In this document: positions 1-7,969 of the stretch, one piece after another
How positions within the stretch are numbered: position 1 is the first letter of the stretch
Layout of the letters: each line of letters begins with the position of its first letter
Notes under the pieces: model-generated
The model's input: only the letters and a program-made list of their open reading frames with translations
The model's database searches: none
Told to the model about the DNA's origin: nothing
Position numbers and translations under genes: made by a program
NCBI GenBank assembly: GCA_937877165.1
Contig: CALEFO010000012.1
Location: 1-24,772, forward strand
Source: an uncultured Lachnospiraceae bacterium
Lineage (GTDB): Bacteria > Bacillota > Clostridia > Lachnospirales > Lachnospiraceae
Reading direction: 5' to 3'
DNA length: 24,772 nt

Positions 1-50
1 GGCGACCACCGAGATCTACACTCTTTCCCTACACGACGCTCTTCCGATCT
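1..50 (+). other. Illumina P5/TruSeq adapter remnant (not biological)
   Basis: The first 50 bases match the 3' 50 bases of the Illumina universal P5 adapter and read-1 primer site, ending in CTCTTCCGATCT. Genomic sequence starts at base 51. Reading the minus strand through this junction gives the well-known adapter peptide ending RASCRERV. This is an untrimmed contig end and should be masked before any gene calling. Confidence 0.98.
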
Positions 51-51
51 G

Positions 52-609
52 GAGGAAGGCGTCAGGGCCGGAGAATGGCTGGAGCAGGCCATGACCGGAC
101 CGGATCAGGAGGGAGAAGAGATCAACATTGCAGTTCTCCAGGGAACGGAAGGCTCCTCCGCGCAAATCGGCCGGACAGAGGGGTTCAACGCGATTGCGGC
201 GAGGCACCGGAACTGGAAGCTGACGGCGCAGACCGGCGGAGACTTCACCGAGGCCAAGGGCAAAGAGGTCATGGAGCGGTTTCTGCAGGAGTTCGATGAC
301 ATTGATGTGATCGTGGCGCAGAATGATGACATGGCGTTCGGAGTGGTGGAGGCACTGGAAGAGGCAGGAATCGAGCCGGGGAAGGATGTGACGCTGATTT
401 CCTTCGACGGCTCCAAGCGGGCACTGGAATACGTGGAGCAGGGAAAGATCAACGTTGATATTGAGTGCAATCCGCTGTCGGGGCCGCTTCTTTCGGATGT
501 CATCCGCAGGATTGAGGCGGGCATGAAGGTCGAAAAGGAATATTACATGGAAGAAAAGGTCTTTACAAAGGACAACGTGGGAGAATATCTGGAGGACAGA
601 CCGTATTAG
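52..609 (+). CDS. YtfQ-like sugar-binding protein, 5'-truncated by contig end
   Basis: This is the C-terminal ~185 residues of a periplasmic-binding-protein type 1 sugar receptor. The frame is open from base 52, directly after the adapter, to the TAG at 607-609; the internal ATG at 91 is not the true start. It aligns along its length with the YtfQ at 4096: the fragment has GSSAQIGRTEGF, GGDFTEAKGKEVME, AQNDDMAFG and ISFDGSK, where the downstream copy has GSSAEIGRTTGF, TGDFTQEGGQSVME, CQNDNEAFG and ISFDACK. In places it is closer to E. coli YtfQ (GDFTRSKGKEVMESF) than the downstream copy is. A response regulator follows 93 bases later, so I infer a sensory binding protein working with a two-component system rather than the main transport receptor. 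The missing N-terminus prevents a signal-peptide check. Confidence 0.88.
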   Translation, partial: EEGVRAGEWLEQAMTGPDQEGEEINIAVLQGTEGSSAQIGRTEGFNAIAARHRNWKLTAQTGGDFTEAKGKEVMERFLQEFDDIDVIVAQNDDMAFGVVEALEEAGIEPGKDVTLISFDGSKRALEYVEQGKINVDIECNPLSGPLLSDVIRRIEAGMKVEKEYYMEEKVFTKDNVGEYLEDRPY

Positions 610-618
610 ACAGACGCG

Positions 619-641
619 CGGCGGCAGGAGATCTGCCGCCG
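619..641 (+). other. Intercistronic hairpin
   Basis: A perfect 9-bp stem (CGGCGGCAG with CTGCCGCCG) has a 5-base loop and lies 10 bases after the binding-protein stop. No T-tract follows, so it is more likely an mRNA-stabilising or processing element than a full terminator before the response regulator gene. Confidence 0.5.
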
Positions 642-702
642 GTACTGTGAGAAAGAACCGGACAAAGGGGCTGGCAGGACTGCAGACCAGGGAGGAAACA
701 GC

Positions 703-2337
703 ATGCTGAAAGTTTTTCTTGTGGAAGATGAAGCGGTGGTAAGAGAGAGCCTTCGGGACAATATTCCATGGAATGAGTGCGGATTTGAATTTGCCGGAGA
801 GGCGGGAGACGGAGAGAGCGCGCTTCCTCTGATCAAGAAGACCAGACCGGATGTTCTGATTACAGACATCAAGATGCCGTTTATGGACGGGCTTACGCTC
901 TGCCACATTGTCGGAAAGGAATTCCCCTCCATGAAAGTGATTATCATGAGCGGCTATGATGACTTCGAGTACGCAAGAAGGGCGATCCGGGAAGGCGTGG
1001 AGCAGTATCTCTTAAAGCCGATCACGCGAAAAAGCATGAAGGAGGCACTGGGGGAGGTCCGGCAGAAGATCGAGAACGAGCAGGAGCAGGCAAGATATGT
1101 CGAGCAGTATGAGCTGGAGAGCCGGGAGTTCGAGCAGCTGCAGCGGCAGCAGTTCCTGGAGAAGGTTTTCAGCGGGAGAGCGTCGATCGAGACCATCTAC
1201 GATGAGGCGAAGAAACTGAACCTCGACATCAGCGCAGAGGCGTTCAACTGCATCCTGTTTACGTTCCATGACAGGCAGCAGGAGGGGGGCACGGCGGATT
1301 CCGAGGCTTACCAGAGGACGATGGACGAGCTCGGCATGTTTTTCATGCGTTCTCCGGCCTACATTATGTGCGGATGGTCCCTCAGCACCTTTGCGGTCAT
1401 TGTGAAGGGAAGCGTGGAGTCGGTTCCCGGATATACCGAAGGGGCTGTGAAGAAGATTGCGGAGGTCTGCGGAAGCCGCGAGGATGAAATCAACTGGTAT
1501 GTGGCATCCGGGGAACCGGTGACGAGATTCAGCGAGCTGCGGAGCTGCTACGCAAAGGCCAGTCACGCGTTTGCCTGCCGGTATCTTGCACCGGATACGC
1601 ACGTGTTGACGAAGGAGACAGCAGAGGCCATGTCTGCGGACAGCCGGGAAAAGGGGACGATTCTGAATGTGGACGCCTCCCGCGTGGACACCTCCGTGAT
1701 CCAAAGCTTTCTGAAGGACGGACAGCCGCAGGAGATCCGTGAATTTGTCGAAAGGTATCTCGCAAGTCTTTCGGATGTCACCGGCTCCCGTATTTTTCGG
1801 AATTATCTGGCATTGAACATCCGGTTTGCCGTGATTGCCTGTCTCCAGAAGCTCGGCGTTTCGCAGGAGGAGTTTACCGGGGGCCTGGATGAGAGCATGC
1901 AGAGCTTCAACCTTGAGGCCGGAGATATGGGACCGTATCTGGAAGGCCTCCTTGGCAAGGCCCTGGAATACCGGGATCGTGAGTCTACACGGCAGGGGAG
2001 CAGGATCCTGCAGGATGCGGAGGCCTGTCTGGATGAGAATTTCACGAATCCGGAGCTCTCCCTGAATACGGTTGCGGCCAGGGTGGGTGTGAGCGGCTCG
2101 TACCTGTCCTCCGTATTCAGCAGGGAGGCCGGAAAGACCTTTGTGGAATATCTGACCGAAAAGAGAATGAAGGAGGCCTGCCGGATGCTGCGGGAGACGA
2201 AGAGCCACACGGCGGAAATCGCCGCTGCGGTCGGCTACCGGGACCCGCATTATTTCAGCTATGTGTTCCGGAAAACGATGGGATGCTCCACCAAGGAATA
2301 CCGCTTCCGGATGGAGCGGGAATCCGCGGAATCATAA
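703..2337 (+). CDS. YesN-type response regulator with AraC DNA-binding domain
   Basis: Cytoplasmic two-component transcription factor, 544 aa. The N-terminal receiver (about 1-120) has the acidic pair E8/D9, phosphoacceptor D55 in LITDIKMP, S83 and K105 in LLKPI. A long poorly conserved linker (about 130-420) follows, then a C-terminal double helix-turn-helix AraC domain (about 430-540; LSLNTVAARVGVSGSYLSSVF and a second helix pair near AAVGYRDPHYFSYVFRK). The length and layout are those of YesN/LytT-like regulators paired with YesM/LytS sugar-sensing kinases. The start is set by GGAGG at 691-695, 7 bases before ATG. It follows a YtfQ-like receptor gene and probably shares its transcript. The partner kinase is not in the window. 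Target genes are inferred to include the ytfQRT-yjfF transporter downstream. Confidence 0.93.
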   Translation: MLKVFLVEDEAVVRESLRDNIPWNECGFEFAGEAGDGESALPLIKKTRPDVLITDIKMPFMDGLTLCHIVGKEFPSMKVIIMSGYDDFEYARRAIREGVEQYLLKPITRKSMKEALGEVRQKIENEQEQARYVEQYELESREFEQLQRQQFLEKVFSGRASIETIYDEAKKLNLDISAEAFNCILFTFHDRQQEGGTADSEAYQRTMDELGMFFMRSPAYIMCGWSLSTFAVIVKGSVESVPGYTEGAVKKIAEVCGSREDEINWYVASGEPVTRFSELRSCYAKASHAFACRYLAPDTHVLTKETAEAMSADSREKGTILNVDASRVDTSVIQSFLKDGQPQEIREFVERYLASLSDVTGSRIFRNYLALNIRFAVIACLQKLGVSQEEFTGGLDESMQSFNLEAGDMGPYLEGLLGKALEYRDRESTRQGSRILQDAEACLDENFTNPELSLNTVAARVGVSGSYLSSVFSREAGKTFVEYLTEKRMKEACRMLRETKSHTAEIAAAVGYRDPHYFSYVFRKTMGCSTKEYRFRMERESAES

Positions 2338-2373
2338 AAGGCCATGCAGGCCGCCTCTTCTCTGTATGGACAT

Positions 2374-3480
2374 TCATATCGCCTGCAGACTGTTCCCCTT
2401 CTCCAGAGAGAGCGGCAGCAGAAGACTCTCCGGATTCTCTCCCCGGATCTTCTGCAGAAGGAGGCGGACCGAGCTTTCTCCGAGACAGGAGGCACCGGCA
2501 AGGGAAGCTGTCCGGACTGGGGAGAGATGCTGCAGATAGCTTCCCTCGAAGCTTGCAAGACTGAGATCCTCGGGAACATGGAGCCCGAGCACGGGAAGCT
2601 TCTGAAGAACCGCCGCGGCCAGAAGATCATCGGAGCAGACAAGGGCGGTGGAGCCTGCGGCAATTTTCCGGAGAAACGCCAAAAGCCGGCTGTCCGTTCC
2701 GTTTACGATGGCACCGGTTTCCAGGTTTCCCGGAAGAAAGAACAAATCGGGATCCATGGACAGCCCTGCCTCACGGACTGCCACAAGCCAGCTCTGAAAG
2801 CGGCACGTATCCGGCCGGGGGCAGGACGAAAAGAGCCCTGCGATCCGGCGGTGGCCGAGCTGCGCCAGCGTCCCCGCAAGAAGCCTTGCTCCCTGCAGGG
2901 AGTCCTCTGCGACGGACGGAATGTGGAGTGCCGGAAAAGCCGCGGGGCCTGAGGTCTCCGGAACCCGGATGGGGCCCAGCAGGGAGATGGCGGGAACGGA
3001 GAGCGGTTCTCCCGTCAGGCGTGCGAGAAGGTCTGCGTTGGGGTCTGGAATGTCGGAAAAGCTCTCGAGCAGAAGGCCGCGCGGAGGACGTTTCAGGAGC
3101 TCCAGGAGAATCTCACGCTCTGTCTGAAAACTGCTGTGCATGTCGTAGACGCAGAGGGAGAAGCCGGCCTCTGCGGCCGCGCGCCGCGCCTGATCCACGA
3201 TGGCGGGAGAACGGTAGCGAAAAGGGGAAGCGAGAAGCAGAGCGAGGGAGTTGCCTGAAGGATCCGGCGCCTTCCCGGTCAGAAAGCTGCCGCTCCCCTG
3301 GCGGCGCCTCAGCAGCCCTTCCTCTTCCAGTACCGACAGAGCCTTCCGCACGGTTACGCGGCTGACCGCAAATTCCCGGCACAGGTCCGCCTCGGTCGGA
3401 AAGCGGTATTCTTTTTTCTTCAAGGCCTCGTCAATCATCCGGTGAAGCGCCGGGATCAGAAAATCACTCTTTTTCATCAT
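2374..3480 (-). CDS. GntR-family repressor with LacI-type sugar-binding domain (AraR-like)
   Basis: 368 aa transcription regulator. The N-terminal winged helix is of GntR type (about residues 1-70; PTEADLCREFAVSRVTVRKAL around 28-48, then a wing with RRRQGSGSF). The remaining ~290 residues resemble the periplasmic-binding-like effector domain of LacI/AraR proteins (for example GHRRIAGLF, ALVCSDDLLAAAVL and LSLASFEGS). This GntR-LacI hybrid is the architecture of Bacillus AraR. The start is the first of two ATGs, preceded on the minus strand by AGGAAGGA about 10 bases upstream. It is divergent from the ytfQ operon across a 615-base gap and converges with the response regulator gene, whose stop is 36 bases away. 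It probably represses the transporter in the absence of a furanose or pentose sugar. The specific ligand cannot be read from the sequence. Confidence 0.88.
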   Translation of the reverse strand: MMKKSDFLIPALHRMIDEALKKKEYRFPTEADLCREFAVSRVTVRKALSVLEEEGLLRRRQGSGSFLTGKAPDPSGNSLALLLASPFRYRSPAIVDQARRAAAEAGFSLCVYDMHSSFQTEREILLELLKRPPRGLLLESFSDIPDPNADLLARLTGEPLSVPAISLLGPIRVPETSGPAAFPALHIPSVAEDSLQGARLLAGTLAQLGHRRIAGLFSSCPRPDTCRFQSWLVAVREAGLSMDPDLFFLPGNLETGAIVNGTDSRLLAFLRKIAAGSTALVCSDDLLAAAVLQKLPVLGLHVPEDLSLASFEGSYLQHLSPVRTASLAGASCLGESSVRLLLQKIRGENPESLLLPLSLEKGNSLQAI

Positions 3481-4095
3481 GTGTCACAGATCCTTCCTGT
3501 TCGTTCTTGGTCTTTTATTGCCCGTGCTCACCGATGCTGCCCCCTGACGGGCAGGGACGCGGGTTTCCACGACTGCCTGTCCCGATCACAGATAAGTGCT
3601 GCCCCTGTCGGATGCAATTTTTCCCTCGAAGGATGCAAAATATAGAGAGGTCTGCCGCTTTTTCAGAAAAAAATTTATGCAGATTTCGAAACAAGAATAA
3701 AAATATTCCACGGAAAGAAGAAAAACTGTCGAATTTCACAAAGAAAATGCGTGGGAATCTTCAATACGGCATCTGAAAATTACACCCGGTCGCAGAATCT
3801 GTATCTTAAAATTTCTCCCCTTTTCATGAGACTTAGAACGAATTTGTATTTCATAAGATATTAAATCAACATATTTGTACTGTCAATGTGATGAAAACTG
3901 TGCAGGTAAACAACAAAATATGGAGAACCAGACTGATTTTTGGCAGAATAATACCAGCAAGGGAACAAAAGGTTCCGTAACAGGCAGAACTCCACAGGAG
4001 ATCTTCCGGAAGCTTTGGAAACGCGAAAAATTCCGGTCGGATTTTCCGGAGGAGTCCGGCAGAATTGTATTCTTCATATCAATCAGGAGGGTTCT
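3481..4095. other. Divergent regulatory gap between gntR-type gene and ytfQ
   Basis: I see no convincing gene in these 615 bases. The half next to the repressor gene (3481-3640) is GC-rich with a distant inverted pair TGCCCGT/ACGGGCA around 3519 and 3548. The half towards ytfQ (about 3640-3930) is strongly AT-rich, as expected for promoters and operators, and holds the two ATTTGTA half-sites listed separately. I could not find a clean TTGACA/TATAAT pair. The ytfQ ribosome site AGGAGG lies at 4085-4090. Short open frames here lack ribosome sites and family resemblance. Confidence 0.6.
3842..3887 (+). promoter_or_regulatory. Paired AraR-box-like half-sites upstream of ytfQ
   Basis: ATTTGTAT at 3842-3849 and ATTTGTAC at 3873-3880 start exactly 31 bases apart, about three helical turns. 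The second continues as TGTCAAT and resembles, imperfectly on its right arm, the B. subtilis AraR box ATTTGTACGTACAAAT. In-phase paired boxes are a known feature of AraR operators. The adjacent regulator has AraR architecture. The assignment is inferred. Confidence 0.42.
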
Positions 4096-5232
4096 ATGAA
4101 AAAGAAAGTTTTTGCTTCGATCATGGCTGCAGCACTGGCCGTTTCCATGCTGGCAGGCTGCGGTTCGTCTTCACAGACGACAGAGGATACCGGAAGCGCG
4201 GCTTCTGAAACAGCTGCCACCGATACGGCAGACACTTCGGAGGCAGCAGACACCACGGCGGATGCATCCGATTCTTCCGATGACGGACTGATCACCGTAG
4301 GCTTTGCTCAGGTCGGACATGAGTCTGACTGGCGCACCGCTTCCACGAATTCCGTTCAGTCCGCACTTTCCGAAGAAAACGGCATCGATCTTCAGTTCGT
4401 TGACTGCGACAACGATTCCGCAGCACAGCTTGAGGCGGTCCGTAACTTCATTTCTCAGGATGTTGACTACATTGTCATCGACCCGATCGTTTCCACCGGC
4501 TGGGACACTGTTCTGACTGAGGCAGAGGATGCCGGTATTCCGGTCATCGTCATCGACCGTACCATTGATGATTCGGATAAATATGTTTCCTGGGTCGGAT
4601 CGGAATTCACCAACGAGGGCCTTGCGGCAGGCGCGTGGCTGAAGGCATATGCAGAGGCAAAGGGAATTGACGAACTGAATATCCTGGAGATCACAGGAAC
4701 GACCGGATCCTCCGCAGAGATCGGACGTACCACCGGCTTCCACAAGTATGTCGAGGATAACGGATGGAACCTGATCGACTCTCAGACCGGTGACTTCACA
4801 CAGGAGGGCGGCCAGAGTGTCATGGAGTCCTACTGCAAGTCCTATGACGGACAGTTCAACGTTGTGATCTGCCAGAACGATAATGAGGCATTCGGTGCCA
4901 TCGATGCGATGAAGGCAGCAGGTGTCTCCTACGGCGTAGGCGGTGATGTCATTCTGATTTCCTTCGATGCATGCAAGGCAGGCCTGACGGATGTTCTTGC
5001 CGGACAGATCAACGCAGACTTCCAGTGCAATCCGCTGCAGGGACCTGACTGCCTGAATATCATCAAGACCCTTGAGGCAGGTGGAGAGGTTGAGAAGCAG
5101 ACCTTCATGGCTGAGCCCTGGTACGTTGCAGAGGATACCCTTCCGAACATCTCCTACACGAACAATGCAGGCGAGGATGTTACCGAGGATCTGATCGTTG
5201 TGGATCAGGCAGTGGTAGACGGAGCATATTGA
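4096..5232 (+). CDS. ytfQ: Furanose sugar ABC transporter, substrate-binding lipoprotein
   Basis: 378 aa receptor of a CUT2-type ABC importer, anchored outside the membrane. The signal peptide ends in a lipobox LAGC with Cys22, followed by a Ser/Thr/Asp/Ala-rich linker to about residue 70. The mature domain starts VGFAQVGHESDWRTA and keeps YtfQ-typical segments such as DPIVSTGW, VIDRTIDD, GTTGSSAEIGRTTGF and ISFDA. E. coli YtfQ binds galactofuranose. Related Bifidobacterium FruE binds fructose, so the ligand here may be any furanose-form sugar (galactofuranose, arabinofuranose or fructofuranose). I chose ATG 4096, not an in-frame ATG 81 bases upstream, because AGGAGG at 4085-4090 and the signal peptide begin there. 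It is the first gene of the ytfQ-ytfR-ytfT-yjfF operon and is followed by a strong hairpin terminator. Confidence 0.93.
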   Translation: MKKKVFASIMAAALAVSMLAGCGSSSQTTEDTGSAASETAATDTADTSEAADTTADASDSSDDGLITVGFAQVGHESDWRTASTNSVQSALSEENGIDLQFVDCDNDSAAQLEAVRNFISQDVDYIVIDPIVSTGWDTVLTEAEDAGIPVIVIDRTIDDSDKYVSWVGSEFTNEGLAAGAWLKAYAEAKGIDELNILEITGTTGSSAEIGRTTGFHKYVEDNGWNLIDSQTGDFTQEGGQSVMESYCKSYDGQFNVVICQNDNEAFGAIDAMKAAGVSYGVGGDVILISFDACKAGLTDVLAGQINADFQCNPLQGPDCLNIIKTLEAGGEVEKQTFMAEPWYVAEDTLPNISYTNNAGEDVTEDLIVVDQAVVDGAY

Positions 5233-5258
5233 TTGCTTCCGGAAGACCGAGAAAGGGC

Positions 5259-5292
5259 AGGGGCAGCTCCCTCGCGGAGCTGCCCCTGTTTT
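5259..5292 (+). terminator. Intrinsic terminator/attenuator between ytfQ and ytfR
   Basis: A perfect 12-bp stem, AGGGGCAGCTCC (5259-5270) with GGAGCTGCCCCT (5276-5287), has a 5-base loop and is followed by GTTTT. It lies 27 bases after the ytfQ stop and within the operon. It probably lets most transcripts end after the receptor gene, raising receptor level relative to the membrane parts. Confidence 0.85.
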
Positions 5293-5311
5293 CAAACAGA
5301 GGAAAAGTGCT

Positions 5312-5339
5312 GCAGCATCGGTGATGATGCACCGGCTGC
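5312..5339 (+). other. Hairpin just upstream of ytfR ribosome site
   Basis: GCAGC-AT-CGGTG pairs with CACCG-GCTGC around a 6-base ATGATG loop, giving 10 bp with a 2-base bulge. No T-tract follows. It sits 6 bases before the GAGGG ribosome site of ytfR, so it may affect stability or translation of the distal part of the operon. Confidence 0.4.
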
Positions 5340-5357
5340 CACAGTGAGGGAACAATT

Positions 5358-6911
5358 ATGGAAGACAATGTGCTGATTACGATGCGGAACATTACCAAGA
5401 CCTTCCCCGGGGTGGTTGCGCTTGACAATGCCCAGCTGACAATCCGCAGGGGCGAGATTCATGCTCTGATGGGTGAGAACGGCGCGGGAAAATCGACGAT
5501 CATCAAATGTCTGACCGGCGTTTACGAGCGGGACAGCGGCGAGGTGCACATGGACGGCGTGGAAGGCAACATTTTCAATCATTCCACGCAGGACGCCCAG
5601 AACATCGGAATTGCCACGGTGTACCAGGAGGTCAATCTGTGCCCGAACCTTTCGGTAGCGGAGAATCTTTTCATCGGAAGAGAGCCGCTGAAAAAGGGCG
5701 GTGCCATTGACTGGAAGACCATGAACCGCCGGGCCAAAGAGATTATGGACGGCCTGAAGATTCCGATTGATGTCACCAAAACCCTGGAGAATTATTCCAT
5801 TGCCATTCAGCAGATGATTGCCATCGCGCGTGCCGTGGATATGGAATGCCGGGTGCTGATTCTGGATGAGCCGACCTCCTCTCTGGACGACAACGAGGTG
5901 GAGAAGCTGTTCGGACTGATGCGGCAGCTTCGGGACAAGGGCGTCGGAATTCTGTTTGTCACGCACTTCCTGGAACAGGTCTATGCAGTCTGCGACCGGA
6001 TCACCGTAATGAGAAACGGACAGTTCGTGGGCGATTATTCGGTGGCAGAGCTGCCGAGAGTCAAGCTGGTTGCCGCCATGCTGGGCAAGGATTTTGATGA
6101 CCTGAAATCCATCAAGTCCGAGGGCTCCGGAAAGGTCGGAGAGAAGGTTGTGGTGGAGGCCAAAGGCCTTTCCCATAAGGGAACCATCAAGCCGTTTGAT
6201 TTCAAGATTCACGAGGGCGAGGTGGTTGGCCTGACGGGACTTCTGGGAAGCGGACGAAGCGAACTGGTGCGCTGCATCTACGGCGCAGACAAGGCACAGA
6301 CCGGATCCCTGAAAATGGACGGGAAGCCGCTGAAGGTGAACGCCCCCATTGATTCCATTAAGGCGGGAATGGCTTATCTTCCGGATGACCGGAAGGCGGA
6401 TGGCTGCATTCTGGATCTTTCCGTCCGCGAGAATATCATTCTGGCGCTGCAGGCAAGAAAAGGCATGTTCCACGCCATTCCGAAGGCGGAGCAGAACCGC
6501 ATTGCGGATGAGTACATCAAGCTCCTTCAGATTAAGACCGCATCGCGGGAAACTCCGATCGGACAGCTTTCCGGAGGCAATCAGCAGAAGGTGATTCTGG
6601 CAAGATGGCTGGCTACCAATCCGAAATTCCTGATTCTGGATGAGCCGACACGAGGCATTGATATCGGAACGAAGACGGAGTTCCAGAAAAAGGTTCTGGA
6701 GCTTGCAGGACAGGGAATGAGCGTTGTTTTCATTTCCTCGGAAATCGAAGAGATGCTCCGGACCTGCTCGCGGCTGTATGTCATGCGTGATGGCGAACAG
6801 GTGGGAGAGATTACCTCCGAGAATGGAGAGATCACGCAGGAAATGGTCATGAATGCCATTGCAGGAGGAGACGCCGGCACGGATTCCGGGGAGAGAGGTG
6901 AAGCATCATGA
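5358..6911 (+). CDS. ytfR: Furanose sugar ABC transporter, duplicated ATPase
   Basis: 517 aa cytoplasmic ATPase with two tandem nucleotide-binding domains, the normal form for CUT2 sugar importers. Domain 1 (about 5-240) has Walker A GENGAGKST, the degenerate signature YSIAIQQMIAIARAV typical of YtfR-type proteins, and Walker B VLILDEPTSSLD. Domain 2 (about 260-500) has a degenerate P-loop GLLGSGRSE, as is usual for the family, a canonical LSGGNQQKV signature and Walker B FLILDEPTRGID. The start ATG follows GAGGG by 7 bases. The 3' end overlaps the next gene by 4 bases (ATGA), indicating translational coupling. It powers import by the YtfT/YjfF permease pair. Confidence 0.95.
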   Translation: MEDNVLITMRNITKTFPGVVALDNAQLTIRRGEIHALMGENGAGKSTIIKCLTGVYERDSGEVHMDGVEGNIFNHSTQDAQNIGIATVYQEVNLCPNLSVAENLFIGREPLKKGGAIDWKTMNRRAKEIMDGLKIPIDVTKTLENYSIAIQQMIAIARAVDMECRVLILDEPTSSLDDNEVEKLFGLMRQLRDKGVGILFVTHFLEQVYAVCDRITVMRNGQFVGDYSVAELPRVKLVAAMLGKDFDDLKSIKSEGSGKVGEKVVVEAKGLSHKGTIKPFDFKIHEGEVVGLTGLLGSGRSELVRCIYGADKAQTGSLKMDGKPLKVNAPIDSIKAGMAYLPDDRKADGCILDLSVRENIILALQARKGMFHAIPKAEQNRIADEYIKLLQIKTASRETPIGQLSGGNQQKVILARWLATNPKFLILDEPTRGIDIGTKTEFQKKVLELAGQGMSVVFISSEIEEMLRTCSRLYVMRDGEQVGEITSENGEITQEMVMNAIAGGDAGTDSGERGEAS

Positions 6912-7969
6912 ACAAACTGAAAAAACTGACCAGACAGCAGCTGTTCCTTCCGTTCTTTATGCTGATTCTGGTTCTTCTGATCAATCTGATCAAGAGTCCT
7001 GCGTTCTTCAAAATCGGCATTCAGAATGGTGTCCTCTACGGACGAATCATTGATATTCTGAACCGCGGCAGTGAAATTGCCATTCTGGCAGTCGGGCAGA
7101 CACTGGTCGTTGCGGTTTCGGCAGGAACGGATATTTCCGTCGGCTCCGTGATGAGCCTGGCGGCCTGCGGAACCTGCATGCTGCTCGCAGGCTACGGGGT
7201 GAATTCCGCCACCCAGCTGGCAGTTCCACTGATTGTGGGACTTCTGTTCGGCCTTCTTCTGGGTGTTGTGTGCGGCGCGTTCAACGGATTTCTGGTGGCG
7301 AAGCTGAAGATTCAGCCGATGGTAGCCACATTGATTCTGTATACGGCGGCAAGAGCGATCGGACTGCTTCTGTGCAATAACCAGATTACCTATATCCGCT
7401 ATGAGCCCTATAAGTATCTCGGCAATTTCCTGCCGCACTGCCCGATTCCGACACCGATCTTCATCACGATTGCAGTGGTCCTGGTTGCAATGCTGTTCCT
7501 GAAGCTGACGGCTCTTGGAACCTACATTCAGTCGGTCGGCATCAATTCGCGGGCGGCGAGAATTTCCGGCATCAACTCCACCATGATCTGCTTCATCTGC
7601 TATGTAATCTGCGGACTGTGCGCAGGCATTGCGGGCATTGTGGCTTCTTCACGAATCTATTCGGCGGATTCCAATAATATCGGTTTGAATTATGAGCTGG
7701 ATGCCATTCTGGCGGTTGCTCTGGGAGGCAATTCCCTCGGCGGCGGCAAGTTCAACATGGCGGGCTCCATCATCGGTGCCTACACGATCCAGGCGATCAC
7801 GACCACCCTTCTTGCCATGGGTGTTTCCACGGATCAGGCACCGGTGATCAAGGCCATCATTGTCATTCTGATTGTCGTTGTACAGTGCCCTGTTTTCAAG
7901 AAGTATATGGCAGGACGCGAGGCGAAGAAGGCCGCGGCTCTGCTGGCAAAGGGAGGCAGTCATGAATAA
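6908..7969 (+). CDS. ytfT: Furanose sugar ABC transporter, permease 1
   Basis: 353 aa integral membrane permease of the RbsC/BPD_transp_2 family with repeated hydrophobic segments. Family landmarks are VSAGTDISVGSVMSLAAC near residue 70, the loop GVVCGAFNGFLVAKLKIQPMVATL near 120 and ALGGNSLGGGKFN near 275. Two different permeases in one operon is the YtfT/YjfF arrangement, unlike RbsC-type systems with one permease gene. ATG overlaps the ytfR stop by 4 bases. The 3' end overlaps yjfF by 8 bases. The order receptor-ATPase-permease-permease supports the YtfT call. Confidence 0.92.
   Translation: MNKLKKLTRQQLFLPFFMLILVLLINLIKSPAFFKIGIQNGVLYGRIIDILNRGSEIAILAVGQTLVVAVSAGTDISVGSVMSLAACGTCMLLAGYGVNSATQLAVPLIVGLLFGLLLGVVCGAFNGFLVAKLKIQPMVATLILYTAARAIGLLLCNNQITYIRYEPYKYLGNFLPHCPIPTPIFITIAVVLVAMLFLKLTALGTYIQSVGINSRAARISGINSTMICFICYVICGLCAGIAGIVASSRIYSADSNNIGLNYELDAILAVALGGNSLGGGKFNMAGSIIGAYTIQAITTTLLAMGVSTDQAPVIKAIIVILIVVVQCPVFKKYMAGREAKKAAALLAKGGSHE

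Noticed and set aside
16..906. Long minus-strand open frame across the contig start
   Set aside because: It runs through the adapter, ends in the adapter peptide RASCRERV, and is antisense to the YtfQ-like fragment and the response regulator.
4015..4095. In-frame N-terminal extension of ytfQ from ATG 4015
   Set aside because: The extension has no ribosome site, while AGGAGG and a clean lipoprotein signal peptide start at 4096.
3528..5324. 13-mer GCAGCATCGGTGA shared by 5312-5324 (+) and 3528-3540 (-)
   Set aside because: Both copies lie in regulatory gaps, but several chance 13-base matches are expected in a window of this size. The surrounding structures differ.
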